A DNA stretch of 64,000 nt from Gonatopus flavifemur (taxonomy: Eukaryota > Arthropoda > Insecta > Hymenoptera > Dryinidae), in the NCBI GenBank assembly GCA_018340375.1, contig JAFFJZ010000007.1:4898001-4962000 (forward strand), read 5' to 3'. Positions 23,486-33,669 of this stretch are shown here, one piece after another. Under the pieces are notes generated by a model, which had not been told where the DNA came from, did not search any database, and was given only the letters and a program-made list of their open reading frames with translations. Made by a program: the position numbers and the translations under genes. Each line of letters begins with the position of its first letter. Position 1 is the first letter of the stretch.

Positions 23486-24646
23486 CTAAATGATAAAATA
23501 GTCGAATAGAATGGCTTCTATCAAATCATTTTTCAGAGAAGCGCGTAAATCTGATTTGATGATTTTTAAAGAAGAAAACAGTCTTTCAACACTGACTTGT
23601 GTAGATGGCAATCCTATAACAGCTCCGGCAGCATCTTGAACTATCAGTGGATATTCTTTGATAGCCTCTCGGACAGTGATATTCGATTTTCTATTGAATT
23701 TTTCTACTGCGTTCAACGAAGAGTTGAATTCAAATTTGAATCGTACACGTGGATTTGATACTCCTATTGCATCTCCGTCTAGCTTAGGTTTCTTTGTGGA
23801 TTCTAATAAATCTAGGTGATCTTCATAGATTGGATCGTTCCCATGGTTTTCAAGGAAATGGTTTTGAATTGCTTCATCTCCTCCTAATTGTACCGTTCTT
23901 TCTGTAATAATTTCTGATTGTAAACCTCGTTTTTTCACAGCTACATTGTGAAGGGCAGTCTTAGCTCGTTCAATCTGTTCATCATCAAGAATCATTCTGT
24001 ATTTTGGATCAACGTAAACAGCAGCCAAAAGGATGTCATTGTTCAAAAGTTGTACTTCTCTCTTATTCATCGAATGCACTATTTCTTGTGCGACCACACT
24101 ATTGTTTTTAGAAAGCTGGAGAATAAGGGTTTTCCATTCTTTCAGGAATTCTCCAGCAGGTCAATCAGCTCTTTGAAGATGTTTTGTGACAATGAAGAGT
24201 TGCTCAAGCACGGACTTCAAATCTTCAACCTGTTTCCATTGGAGAGTTGTAAGAGTTGAGTCATTATTGACCACATCATTCAACACTGGTTTCAATTCAA
24301 GGAGACGTTCAATCATCAAATAAGTACTTCCCCATCTAGGAGCTTGATTCAAGATCATACCTTTATTCGCACGTCGTTTCAATATTGTGTCTATTTTAGG
24401 AACTTTAGCAGCTGTGACAACCTTTCGTACCCGAATAATCAAGTTGTTATTATTGGGTTGTTTCAATCCATCTCTGATCGCTAATTGTGAGGTATGGACT
24501 GCACACCTCATATGTGCAATTCTCAAACATTCAGTTGCTTCTAGACTGATGTCCAATTGTTCAGTACTTAACGATTCAGTGAAATATGGACAGACCAAAT
24601 GTTTAGTAAGAGAAACCGAATGCACATACAGTTCATGTCACCATAA
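23486..24646 (-). pseudogene. hAT transposase, C-terminal two thirds
   Basis: One minus-strand frame of about 385 codons is broken by a TGA at 24161-24163 (HLQRAD*PAGEF) and is otherwise open to 23486. It contains the region before the catalytic glutamate (RWGSTYLMIERLLEL) and the C-terminal hAT dimerisation domain (LPSTQVSVERLFSSLKII, followed by SDLRASLKNDLIEAI). These identify a RNase-H-fold hAT transposase. The upstream frame has a stop at about 24646 and I find no BED finger, so the N-terminal third is missing. It lies inside the 21994-25400 insertion, whose TA duplication does not fit hAT, so it was probably acquired or nested. Confidence 0.85.
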
Positions 24647-24966
24647 CAAGTCAAATTAATTTTACTAAACTTGTATTTCATTCGATTACCCAAGCATTGT
24701 TATTCGTACCAAACAGTGAATGGTCACATGATTGATTCCACCACACAAATCATCTATTCCGCGGAATGGGCATGATCATTTTCACTGGACAATATGAATT
24801 CGATTCCAGTATAGAAAATTTTTTTTCATATTACGAAGGTTGTTCATGTTGTCTGTAGAAATAATTTCCCAAAGCAGCAAAAATTTTGATTGCTTGACAT
24901 TCATTACTGTTCAGTTGAGCGTCAAGTTGTAGCATCGAACATCGATTGCACATGACATTCAGGGTG

Positions 24967-25043
24967 CTGAAAGCGGGAATCGAACCTCAACATTCTACCT
25001 ACCTACCTACCTACCTACACCTAACGCGTATACCACTTGAGCG
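24967..25043 (-). other. tRNA-like sequence with a (CTAC)n insert
   Basis: Read on the minus strand, CGCTCAAGTGGTATACGCGTT resembles an A box and GAGGTTCGATTCCCGC is a nearly perfect B box. Five copies of GTAG/CTAC (about 24996-25016) sit between them where the anticodon arm would be. It is not a working tRNA; a SINE head or decayed tRNA with an expanded tetranucleotide is likely. Confidence 0.5.
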
Positions 25044-25402
25044 AAACTGAGCATATAATCTTGCTAGCTTTGCGTATCTCTTATAAGTGTTTGGAGAACT
25101 TATGGTTAGAGGATACTGTTGAAACAATTTTGGATTTTCTGAATAAATTGATTTTGTGAAGTGTTGATTTTTAAGACGGGAATCATGATAGGCATATTCC
25201 ATATACGAGTTATCATCAACTCCTTTCCTGCCATTGACACATTTATGAGGGAAAAAATCGTTTATGAACAAAACAGTGTCGGTAAGCGAGGAGAGTTCGT
25301 ATATTCGGTTATGTTCGACTCGTTTCGGCCTCCGCTCGAGCGCGAATGAAATAGTTATTATGACGAAACAGCGTAGTAAAGGCAATTGAGTCAGTCAAAC
25401 TA

Positions 25403-25640
25403 CACCGAGAGAAAAAGCATGCGTTTTGTTCATGGGATAGATTCATACGTTCAAAGTTGACAAATTATCGAGTGATCGGTGTATGAATTTAATGCTCTCG
25501 AATAAGAGCAACCAATCATACTTTTGACGCTTGTATTACATACCTCAAAAGTGACCGGTTGATACGAAAGAAGCACGCTGCTACGCATCGCTCAAGCGCT
25601 TGGGACACATGCTTTTTGGGTATGTGCGGATCGAGAGTCG
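25403..25640 (+). repeat. Right part of an interrupted repeat
   Basis: It continues CACCGAGAGAAAAAGCATGC after the TA of the 3.4-kb insertion and ends near GGGACACATGCTTTTTGGG. The last ~40 bases are the inverse of the left flank of the 51.3-kb palindrome and hold one uninterrupted GGGACACA (25602-25609), which is the empty target of that element. The middle is divergent. Non-coding. Confidence 0.6.
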
Positions 25641-25934
25641 GAACCTTCACGCGACGCTTTAAGGCGATTCACCCTAAGCCGAGTTACTAGATCTCTCCCC
25701 CTTGTTTTCCCAATTCTCAATGAATAGAATCAATTTGAATAAGCAGGTGCATCTTCTTAGGCTATTGGAAAAAATGCAGCTATTCCTTATCTTTCATTTT
25801 ATGTGTTCGTTTCTGAGAAAACTGAGGGGACAAATTTGGAATCTAGTAACTTTTGCAGGGAGTAATGAATCCCCTCAAAGAGCCACTCGAACGAGGGATA
25901 GAAAAACGGTAACAGAGTATATGGTTTCATGCAG
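25641..25934. other. Spacer
   Basis: No gene, repeat or hairpin stands out. Confidence 0.35.
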
Positions 25935-26003
25935 CGTTCTGTGGCGTGAGTGTTAGAATTCAGGCATTGAGTCAGAACGACCCGCGTTCGGTTCTTGTTG
26001 AGG
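25935..26003 (+). other. Weak tRNA-like sequence
   Basis: TGTGGCGTGAGTGTTAGAATT and CCCGCGTTCGGTTCTTG sit at A-box and B-box spacing, but the arms pair poorly. It could be the head of a SINE. Confidence 0.3.
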
Positions 26004-27744
26004 TATTCTTTTTTGTCCTCAACATATATATAAACGTATCATTTCTAAAATAAAATTTTTTATCATTCACCGTAACAAGATTCTTCCAATTGACTATTTC
26101 AGAGATGTAATTAATGCAACCAGTAGCTTTATTCATGAATCTATTCGATTATATACATTTTGTAAATAAACGGGTATACAATACATATAAATTGACAGAA
26201 AATAATATATTTATCGATTCACGACTACATAGATGTGTACGTATGCATTGTATATTAATTTTTGTGTACTTGTACATGAAATATCACATTCCTGAGTTGA
26301 GTCACTGCTTTCTCCATGTGCCTCACTGGTCCATCTTGAAATATTAGGAAATTTCTTCATGACGAACAGTCCGACTTCATTTCAGAAATCACTGTGTTCA
26401 TATGAATTGCTAAAAAATGATCAGGCCAACAAGAATTAAACGTGAGATAACGAATTTAGACACAATTCTCATTCTTTCATGATTCCAAATTGATGCAAAA
26501 TTTCAAATATCAGCTTGAATTCATTTGAAAAATGAATAACATATAGATATTGAATAACAGTTGAGTACAGTTTCCAAAATGATTCATCAAACGCTACAGT
26601 TTTTAATTTGTTTTCCAAAATAATTAATAAAGTCATGTATCTTTGAATAATTCTGTGATACTGATTTCCTTGAATATCAAATTCTCAGGACCGAATGAAA
26701 ATCCACAAAGCACCTTGTTGAAATCGAAGAAATCATGAGAAGTCAATACAAATTCATAGGAAGTCGATTGTAGAATCCTCGTTTCTTTCAGGTCCAATGA
26801 ATAGAACATAGTTTCGAAATTATGTCAAGTTGAGAAAGGGATGGTTGATTTTTTTCATACAATCACTCTCAAATCATGATTTTGAGGAGTGAATGCGACA
26901 ATACGGAATTGAGGATATAATTTTTCAAAGTTGCTAATGAAAATGGTTCAAAAAAGTCCATTTTGATCAATCAATTGGAGAATTTTGATATTCATTACGT
27001 TGTTATAATGGATTGTTCATTCTGTTATTATGTTGTTATAATAGCTGGTTTGATTTTATACTTTTTATCTATACCACTGGTAAGAGCCCTGTAGACTCTG
27101 ATTTTTGATCATTCTCTGAAGTCTCCAATTAATTCATCAAGAAATTCAACGATATGAATCAATATGAAAGGAGGATAATGAGGAATGAATGAATACATAA
27201 TAAATTATATTCATTTTGATTGATTATGATAGGGAAAATATCATTGCACAACTAGAGCAATATTTGTATTCTCCACGTTAGACGTTATTCTTGTGAAAAT
27301 CATAATATTTTCGAGTCAGAATAAGAATTTGAAACAATATCAACAATTTACCGATCAAAATTGGACAAAAATGTACGTAGTATGTCTCTGAGGAACATAC
27401 AAGAATCAAGAACATCACTAAATGAATGTTTTATAATCTTCCCACTCAATTTTATAATAGAGAATGACATCATCTATACTTCGTAATCATCGTTATAAAT
27501 CACACCTAGTTGCTACTCATTCTTCACCATTTTTCATTACATACACACACGGTGGAAATGAAGGAAGCAATTCAATATTTATCAGAATACTCGGTTTCAC
27601 ACTCGAGGAGACGGAATAAGCGTGGTAAAAATCATTGAAATATAAAGTATCGAATTCGCATATCAGAAAATATATTTCAGTTTCATTACAATAAAAAATA
27701 TCTTCGATTTTCCCAAATTGTGGACCTTTATCGCTGATTATTCG
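26004..27744. other. AT-rich stretch without recognisable gene
   Basis: Only short, unconvincing open frames. A GTTATTATGTTGTTATAAT word occurs at about 27000-27045 and again near 49200-49240. I see nothing else. Confidence 0.45.
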
Positions 27745-29060
27745 CTATACGATGATTGTGTTTTGAGAGGATATCTTGCTGAGAATTGAGACATTTTCCA
27801 ATGTTTGCACTGTCAGGTTATTGTCAATTTCCGGAATAATGTTTTTCAATTCCATGAAAGCATCTTCTTCATCAATTGGGCCCGGTATGAAATTTTTGTG
27901 TGTATGTTGCTGAGTGGAATCTGAGAAACAACACGATTGCAATTGATGTCTAATGCTTATGGTTAAGGGTAAATTGATGTTCGACGCAATTCCAGTTGCA
28001 ATTTCTTCCGATTGTTTATTTTTTCTCTCAAACTTCATCGACGAAAAATGCACAACTGGTCCATTGAACATCATAACTCGACCATAATAAAGCCAAATGT
28101 GCGTTTTTGGTTTCAGATGCCCAAAGAGATCAAGATACAAAATATTGTGCTTTTGTATGAGCTCCTCAACTTCAATTATTCTGCTCTTCGTCAATTTTGG
28201 TGCGGTGAGATGCCAACAATCTTCCGAGGACATTTGTATGATTTCCAAAAATTGTTTTTTGCTGGTATCTTTTCACCTATCATCGACCCCAGATACCTTA
28301 TTAGGCAGAGCATTTCAGATGCTGATTGTTTGATTTTCAATTTCCGACCCCCTCTTTCTCGAAAGAGAAACAGTGGTCTCGGCTTATCTGCTTTTTCATG
28401 GTTACCATACGGAAAATGTTCTATTCTATCGTTTATGAAATCCAAAGAAATTATCTTCTCATTCATTGAAGCCTGAAGGAAGTTACTAATTGTGTGAACT
28501 TGTACGCCTTCAAAAACATCATGCATTATATCAGCAGTAACGTTTTCTGTAATGTGAAATTTGTTTATGGGGTTGAAACACATATCTCTTTGATTCCAGT
28601 TACTGCTGTTACGTGACGATGAATCTCGCTCCCGGAATACAGAAGAATACAACCCCTATTCCCGCCTGTATTCCGGTGCGTGGCCTATTTCGAATCAAAG
28701 GGAATTCGGGTCGCAAACATTATTTAAAATATATATATTTGACTATATACATATATCGACCCATAGCACGTAAGAAATAAATGTACGCTCAAACAAAACG
28801 CTGAGCAGGAAGAAAGAAATCTAGGTCAGAGCTCGCATCGATGTCCACATCGATGCATATTTTCGAGGCCCGCGAATTCGCTATCTTTGTTCACGGTACC
28901 CATATACCCGTGTCTCTCTCTCTTCACGAATACCAAGTTGACTAATCACTGCTGATCAGGCAGTTGAGTCGGCAGAAAAACCCCTCTTGCCAGGATCTGG
29001 CGTGTTCCATCACCCAGATGGAAAACACGTAAATAGGACGGTCAATGGAAAATCGGGAGA

Positions 29061-29672
29061 TTCGTTACGCGAAAGTTTTGTTGAGCAGCCGATTTTCCAT
29101 ACGCGAAGACAAGTCCGTCCTTTTCCGCAAGAGGGTAGAAACGCGGATACGATTGAGGCCAAGTTGACGATTACATGCTTCAAGTTCGCAATAAATCGTA
29201 AAAGTGTGTCCCTTTGAAAGGTTCCACGGCGTCTTTTGTAGGAAACTCATGCTCAATAATTTTTTCCAACGCAACGTTTCTCAAAAAAATCATTCCTTTT
29301 GCCTTAGCCACGATTGCCACTTAGTGAAACGTGACTTTGTAGAATAAGTTTATACTCCAACCGAGATTCGTTACGCGAAAGTTTTGTTGAGCAGCCGATT
29401 TTCCATACGCGAAGACAAGTCCGTCCTTTTCCGCAAGAGGGTAGAAACGCGGATACGATTGAGGCCAAGTTGACGATTACATACTTCAAGTTCGCAATAA
29501 ATCGTAAAAGTGTGTCCCTTTGGAAGGTTCCACGGCGTCTTTTGTAGGAAACTCATGCTCAATAATTTTTTCAAACGCAACGTTTCTCAAAAAAATCATT
29601 CCTTTTGCCTTAGCCACGATTGCCACTTAGTGAAACGTGACTTTGTAAAATAAGTTCATACTCCAACCGAGA
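29061..29672. repeat. Two tandem 306-bp units
   Basis: The unit starting TTCGTTACGCGAAAGTTTTG runs 29061-29366 and is repeated 29367-29672 with only a handful of changes. That is about 98% identity by eye, so the duplication is recent. Open frames of 60-76 codons recur in each unit but show no domain. Confidence 0.95.
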
Positions 29673-30008
29673 TTCGCGAATAGAATCAGTTTTTTTTTCC
29701 TGTTATAATAAAATCAGTGAAATTCAGTGTAATCGACTAATTCTTTTTTGGCATTCAAATCGCGTAAAATTTTTAATCGTGAACCAGCACGTCTGCAATC
29801 TTCGTCCAAAAGAGAGAGAGAGAGGCAGGAGGACCATCAGAAGTAACCAGCACCTCGTTGCCTTTTGATCGGAAAGAAGTACCTAACGTGTACTCGTCTT
29901 CCCCACCACGGTGAGTCAAGAGCAAAAAGAGAAAAGAAAAATATATTAGTTCTTTCTTCCTCCTCCTGTATACACACGGTATACACGACTCCAAGGGAAT
30001 TTGCTTGG

Positions 30009-30430
30009 TTTTCATTCATTGTACATTACGAGTTTCTTTCTGAAAAACTCTCGTAGTTCCATCTGAAATAAGTACATGTTCGGTTTTCATTCATTGTACA
30101 TTACGAGTTTCGTTCCGAAAACTCTTGCAGAATCATCTGGAATAAAATTATATACTTCCAATCTTTGTACATTACGAGTTTTCTGTTCATAAACTCTCGT
30201 AGTATCATCCGAAATAAGTACATATTCGGTCTTTCATTCATTGCACATTACGAGTTTCGTTCCGAAAACTCTTGCAGAATCATCTGTAATAGAATTATAT
30301 ATGTTCGCCTTTTGTACATTACGAGTTCCTCTTCGGGAACTCTTGTAGAAACATCAATAAACCAAGATTATACCTGTTTTACTCACTGTACATTCAGATC
30401 ATTTTTCGGAAATTCTCATATGTATGTTTA
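30009..30430. repeat. Array of about six ~72-bp units, each a hairpin
   Basis: Each unit reads TTGTACATTACGAGTTTC...GAAAACTC-TCGTAG--TCATC. The GAGTTTC/GAAAACTC arms are self-complementary. The fifth unit has GAGTTCC paired with GGAACTC, a matched change on both arms. The unit starts are near 30009, 30084, 30155, 30231, 30305 and 30375. The last unit is degenerate. Confidence 0.8.
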
Positions 30431-30564
30431 TAAACAAAATCTCATCTGTTTCATGTTTTCCATGGATTCTTTGAATGGAATAAAGCATTTGTTGAACGAA
30501 TTCCTCCAAATCTAAATTTCTTTCACTTTAACCTTTAACCACTAAGGTGCAAGATAAGAGAATT

Positions 30565-30640
30565 TATATCTTATCGAGAGCTTAAAACCAGGAGCGGGTA
30601 CCCACTCGCTTTTCCAATCGAGCCACTCCGGTTGAGAAAG
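30565..30640 (-). other. tRNA-like segment within the insertion
   Basis: On the minus strand, GGAGTGGCTCGATTGGAAAAGC matches a tRNA A box closely. CCTGGTTTTAAGCTCTC stands about 50 bases on, in the B-box position, but is degenerate. It could supply an internal Pol III promoter to a SINE-like element. Confidence 0.4.
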
Positions 30641-32042
30641 TACTTCATTTTCTTTTACGTATATAACGGGATTTTCCGTCTTTTACCTACGGAAAAACTC
30701 GTTATATAAGACTGCAAAACTATTTGTCAGAACATCCATTTCATGAGAACTAACAGTTCTCAGAAAGCTCTGATCTTCATAAGGCATAATTTGGGTTTTA
30801 TCACTAGAGATAGAACAAATCCGACAAAAACGTTCAGCTCTGAATTCCTCAGCGAGGCCACAAATACAATTCCTGGATTATCGCCTAATATTTGTACACA
30901 CTCGAAGAATACAGTACAAGATTGTCCTTTGATATTGATCGACAACCCATCCCAAGCTAACATATTTATTTCTTCAATAACTTCGCTAAAAACTTTTTTA
31001 TTCCCAAATCCTTTCAAATATTTTGACCGAGAAATTGTCGATAAGTATATATTGTGCATTTTTGCAGCTAATGGAGGGGTAAGCAGGCAAGAGAAATGTA
31101 CACCCCGCCCAATTTCTCTCCTCCTGCGTGACTTCCTAGTGCATTTCTGGTCTCAAAATCATCAAAATATAACCATAGAGGGAAGACAATTTTGTCGGTA
31201 TTCTTGTATCTTTTTTGCCATAAATCCGCTTGCATGCAATTAGATAATTCATACGTGTTTTCCCGTAAAGTATTCACATATGTTTGTATTTCTTCAAATA
31301 CTGCAGGAAATGATAAAACGTTTTTCAATGTATCCTCTAATGACACATGTGCAGCGTAAACTGGTTTTGGATGAATCTCAATATATCCATTTCCAGTAGC
31401 AACAAACGTTTTTCCTTGTCCAATTTGAAAAGTCCCAGGGGGTATTAATAGGCTCTCTTGTTCATCAATATCAAATCTAGAGTGCTCTGTGGAAAATTTA
31501 TCTAATAAATTTCTATTTTTCTCCAAAACAAATTGGACTTCACTCAGAGTTACCGAACTGTTCTTTGGTCGAAGTTCACGTTCCATTTGAGATTGAATGA
31601 ATGGAATGAGAGTAGCAGACATAAAATCATTGAATTTCATAATAATTTCGTCTACTGCTTTTCGTGGCAAAGAAGGATAATTATATAAGAAAAGGGTGAA
31701 TTTCATGAATTCTCTGTCCATTTGTTGCTTATCGATTCAAAATGAATTATAAAATGTAGAATTAGATTCCATCGTGAATTTTTATCACTCAATGACCAAT
31801 TTGTGAACAGCAGGTTTTGTGTATAAAACAGATAGAAAATTTGATGAAATCGAAATATACACGGGGAGAATCAAATTTGTTCAACTCGATATCAAATAAT
31901 CATATATAATTCGCGATTTGTAAAGAAATATAATTAGAATAATGTAAGGGAAAAACAGAATGATTTAATTCCAACAGGTTCTAAACTTACCACAGATCAC
32001 AATACCCCATCACAGTGTCATATGTAAATGTCCTTGAACTTT

Positions 32043-32382
32043 CTAAAATTTATCGATTTGATCATCTACTGGAGAAATCGTCGTGTGCGTGTTAGGAATG
32101 TCTGAACCATATACTTTTTTCTCTAAAAATTGCCAAATATGTTTACTTATAACCGAAAATTGTTTGTTGAAGACCTTAACACATTGAAAACGAATATCCA
32201 CGGCTGAAATCGGGCTCACCGCTTGGTAGGTGATGTCTTCTATAATTACATAGGAAGAGACGATATTTCCTAGGGTCGGTCCATTGATCACGACGAATGG
32301 TTCAGATGTCAACTTATGATTTGCATGGAGAGTTTCCACCTCTTTGCGAATTTCTTTCAAGGAACCGCTTACATTAGAAGTG
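32043..32382 (-). pseudogene. Transposon-like coding fragment
   Basis: The open stretch follows an acceptor-like TTTTTATAG at about 32383. It carries SPISAVDIRFQCVKVFNK and HIWQFLEKKVYG, a pattern (AVD..F....VFN....W.F....VY) that I recall from the C-terminal part of uncharacterised insect transposon proteins. It is upstream of, and in the same direction as, the CACTA-like gene, but its C-terminal look means it is not that gene's N-terminus. The assignment is tentative. Confidence 0.35.
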
Positions 32383-32503
32383 CCCTATAAAAATCATTAT
32401 GTTGTGAAACTTTTGGAAGCATTATATCCAAGTGTGCCACAAAAGTACACACATCATTTGAACTACAATGAGACAAAGCAGCACACGAATGTTTGAAATT
32501 TTC

Positions 32504-32743
32504 TACACTGAGAAAGAAGATCTACTGAGAAGTACCATACTTCAAAGAGTTCAAGCGTTACTTTTGTCCAGATTAAATTACTTACGTGGGAATATCTACA
32601 AAAGTACTATACTTCTCCAGAAAAGTCCAAGCCAGTATGGTACTCTTAGAGGCATTCTCACGTAAATAACTTACTCTGGACAAGAGTCGCGCTTGAACTC
32701 TATGAAGTATGGTACTTGTTGGTGAACCGTTTTCTCCGTGTAT
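32504..32743. repeat. ~240-bp MITE with CACTGAGAAAG ends
   Basis: The ends CACTGAGAAAGAAG and CGTTTTCTCCGTG lie between TA dinucleotides. The mirrored interior words are GAAGTACCATACTTC, AGAGTTCAAGCG and TAATTACTTACGTG. Non-coding. Confidence 0.8.
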
Positions 32744-32913
32744 GGAATAGAATAGATTGATGCATGTCGGGTGTCCTGAGTACGTTCATAGGATTTCGCA
32801 TATTCGAATATTTTGAATTTTATTATGAACATCCATAGGATATGTTGAACATTCATCTTATGCAATGGACAGAATGACCAAGTAACAAATGTATACAATT
32901 CAACACAACATAC

Positions 32914-33057
32914 GCTATCAAAACGAGGAAGTACTCTCAGATAATAAACGAAGGAAGTGAGAACCTCTTCTTCATCAGGCGTCCATGAGCCAGTTTTAGA
33001 TTTGGCTGTCTGTTTCTGGATTTTTCTGGACAGGTATGGGAGGAGAATGAGAGCCAC
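32914..33057 (-). CDS. Candidate exon of unknown gene
   Basis: An open stretch encodes ALILLPYLSRKIQKQTAKSK, then TGSWTPDEEEVLTSFVYYL and RVLPRFDS. It ends at a plausible donor AGCG/GTATG-type site near 32913. The composition looks like real protein, but no acceptor is visible. A hAT-type end (CAGGGTGG) sits 17 bp upstream at 33074, so the exon may have been cut by an insertion. It is on the same strand as the 45-49-kb exons. I do not recognise the protein. Confidence 0.3.
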
Positions 33058-33073
33058 AATAGTATGATCATCT

Positions 33074-33669
33074 CAGGGTGGCCACTATTTTTCTGGAAAA
33101 AAAATTCCCTGACTTTTCCCGGTTTTCCAGGTGGTTTGCGAATTTTTCCCCGACTCAAAAAAGAAATATATTCACTACTTGATTTGAAGAAATTCGATGC
33201 TATAATTCCGCCAATAGCATAGTTCTGCAATAGGAGCACCAACATATTATAGATTCTCCATCAATTTCCAATGAAAAACGGTGATTGAATATGAAAATTA
33301 TTTTATTCCAGTTAATATCACGATAGATCGTCTTTTGAGTTTCTATATTGGAAGTATTTCATTCCTTCGATATAGTTAGTGCCTAGAAAAACAATGTTGA
33401 ATTGGGAATAATATGTTTCAAATATTAGATAAACATCTTTTTATCCGAATTAACACATTACCGTGTACTTTGAAAATCTTTGTTTTAATCAAAACTTTTA
33501 TAAAATAATGTAACCTATGAACGTTATTCAAAATGAATCTGCAATTCAAAACAAAACTTAATTTCAACAGAGCTTGATACATCGTTGATATATCAATAAA
33601 ATTTATAAGGAATTGAAACAGTAAGAACATGTGAGAAATCATGATGACATTGAATAGATCATTAGTATT
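33074..33669. other. hAT-type end followed by AT-rich spacer
   Basis: CAGGGTGGCCACTATTTTTCTGG with repeated TTCCCTGACTTTTCCCGG is a terminal sequence I know from insect hAT elements. A matching inverted end stands at 45352. The flanking octamers (GATCATCT and TATCTGTT) differ, so the two ends are not shown to be one element. After 33170 I see nothing. Confidence 0.55.

Larger units (their letters stand above)
21994..25400. mobile_element. 3.4-kb insertion with 35-bp inverted ends, TA duplication
   Basis: The ends begin GTTTGACTGACTCATTTGCC and are mirrored over 35 bases with two mismatches. TA lies on each side (21992-21993 and 25401-25402), and the intact repeat at 55657-55658 is the empty site. 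TA duplication points to a Tc1/mariner-like mover, yet the only transposase inside is a hAT remnant. The contents are therefore probably nested. Inside are a tRNA-like sequence at 24967 and a lone hAT end, CAGTGATGTCAGCATTTGG, at 22967 that matches the 51.3-kb element. The rest (21994-22960 and 23070-23480) has MITE-like pieces such as TACACCGAGGGAAA near 22034 but no gene. Confidence 0.75.
28660..30712 (-). mobile_element. Unclassified ~2-kb insertion built of repeats
   Basis: It interrupts the CACTA-like coding region between DVLTNS and SSTGIKE. In minus-strand order it holds: a 20-bp-stem hairpin (30660-30712, TATATAACGAGTTTTTCCG with its mirror), a tRNA-like segment, an array of ~72-bp hairpin units, a non-coding stretch, two 306-bp tandem units, and a GC-rich end GAATACAGGCGGGAATAGG. 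The exact ends and target duplication are not resolved. I recognise no protein, LTR or known element. Confidence 0.45.
27745..31721 (-). pseudogene. CACTA (EnSpm)-like transposase interrupted by a 2-kb insertion
   Basis: The 5' part (31721-31068) contains LPRKAVDEIIMKFNDF, LYFDDFETRNALGSHAGG and KLGGVYISLACLP. A frameshift near 31065 leads to FGNKKVFSEVIEEINML and ILGDNPGI, and a second shift near 30783 leads to EDQSFLRTVSSHEMDVL. The coding region is then cut. It resumes at about 28620 with TGIKE and NKFHITENVTADIMHDVFEG, continues to KIPAKNNFWK, shifts again near 28238, and ends at 27745. The DIMHD-EG motif corresponds to the DVMH block of plant TNP2 transposases, and I know this order from insect and cnidarian EnSpm-like proteins. 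At least four lesions plus the insertion make it non-functional. The family assignment is by memory of motifs. Confidence 0.65.

Noticed and set aside
24967..25043. Functional tRNA gene
   Set aside because: The promoter boxes are good, but the anticodon arm is replaced by CTAC repeats and the acceptor ends do not pair.
28987..29580. Small genes of 60-76 codons in the 306-bp tandem units
   Set aside because: They recur only because the unit is duplicated; both strands are open and neither has a start context or domain.
30009..30430. Hammerhead ribozyme array as in some retrozymes and Penelope elements
   Set aside because: I looked for the CTGATGA and GAAA core in each unit; CTGATGA is absent.
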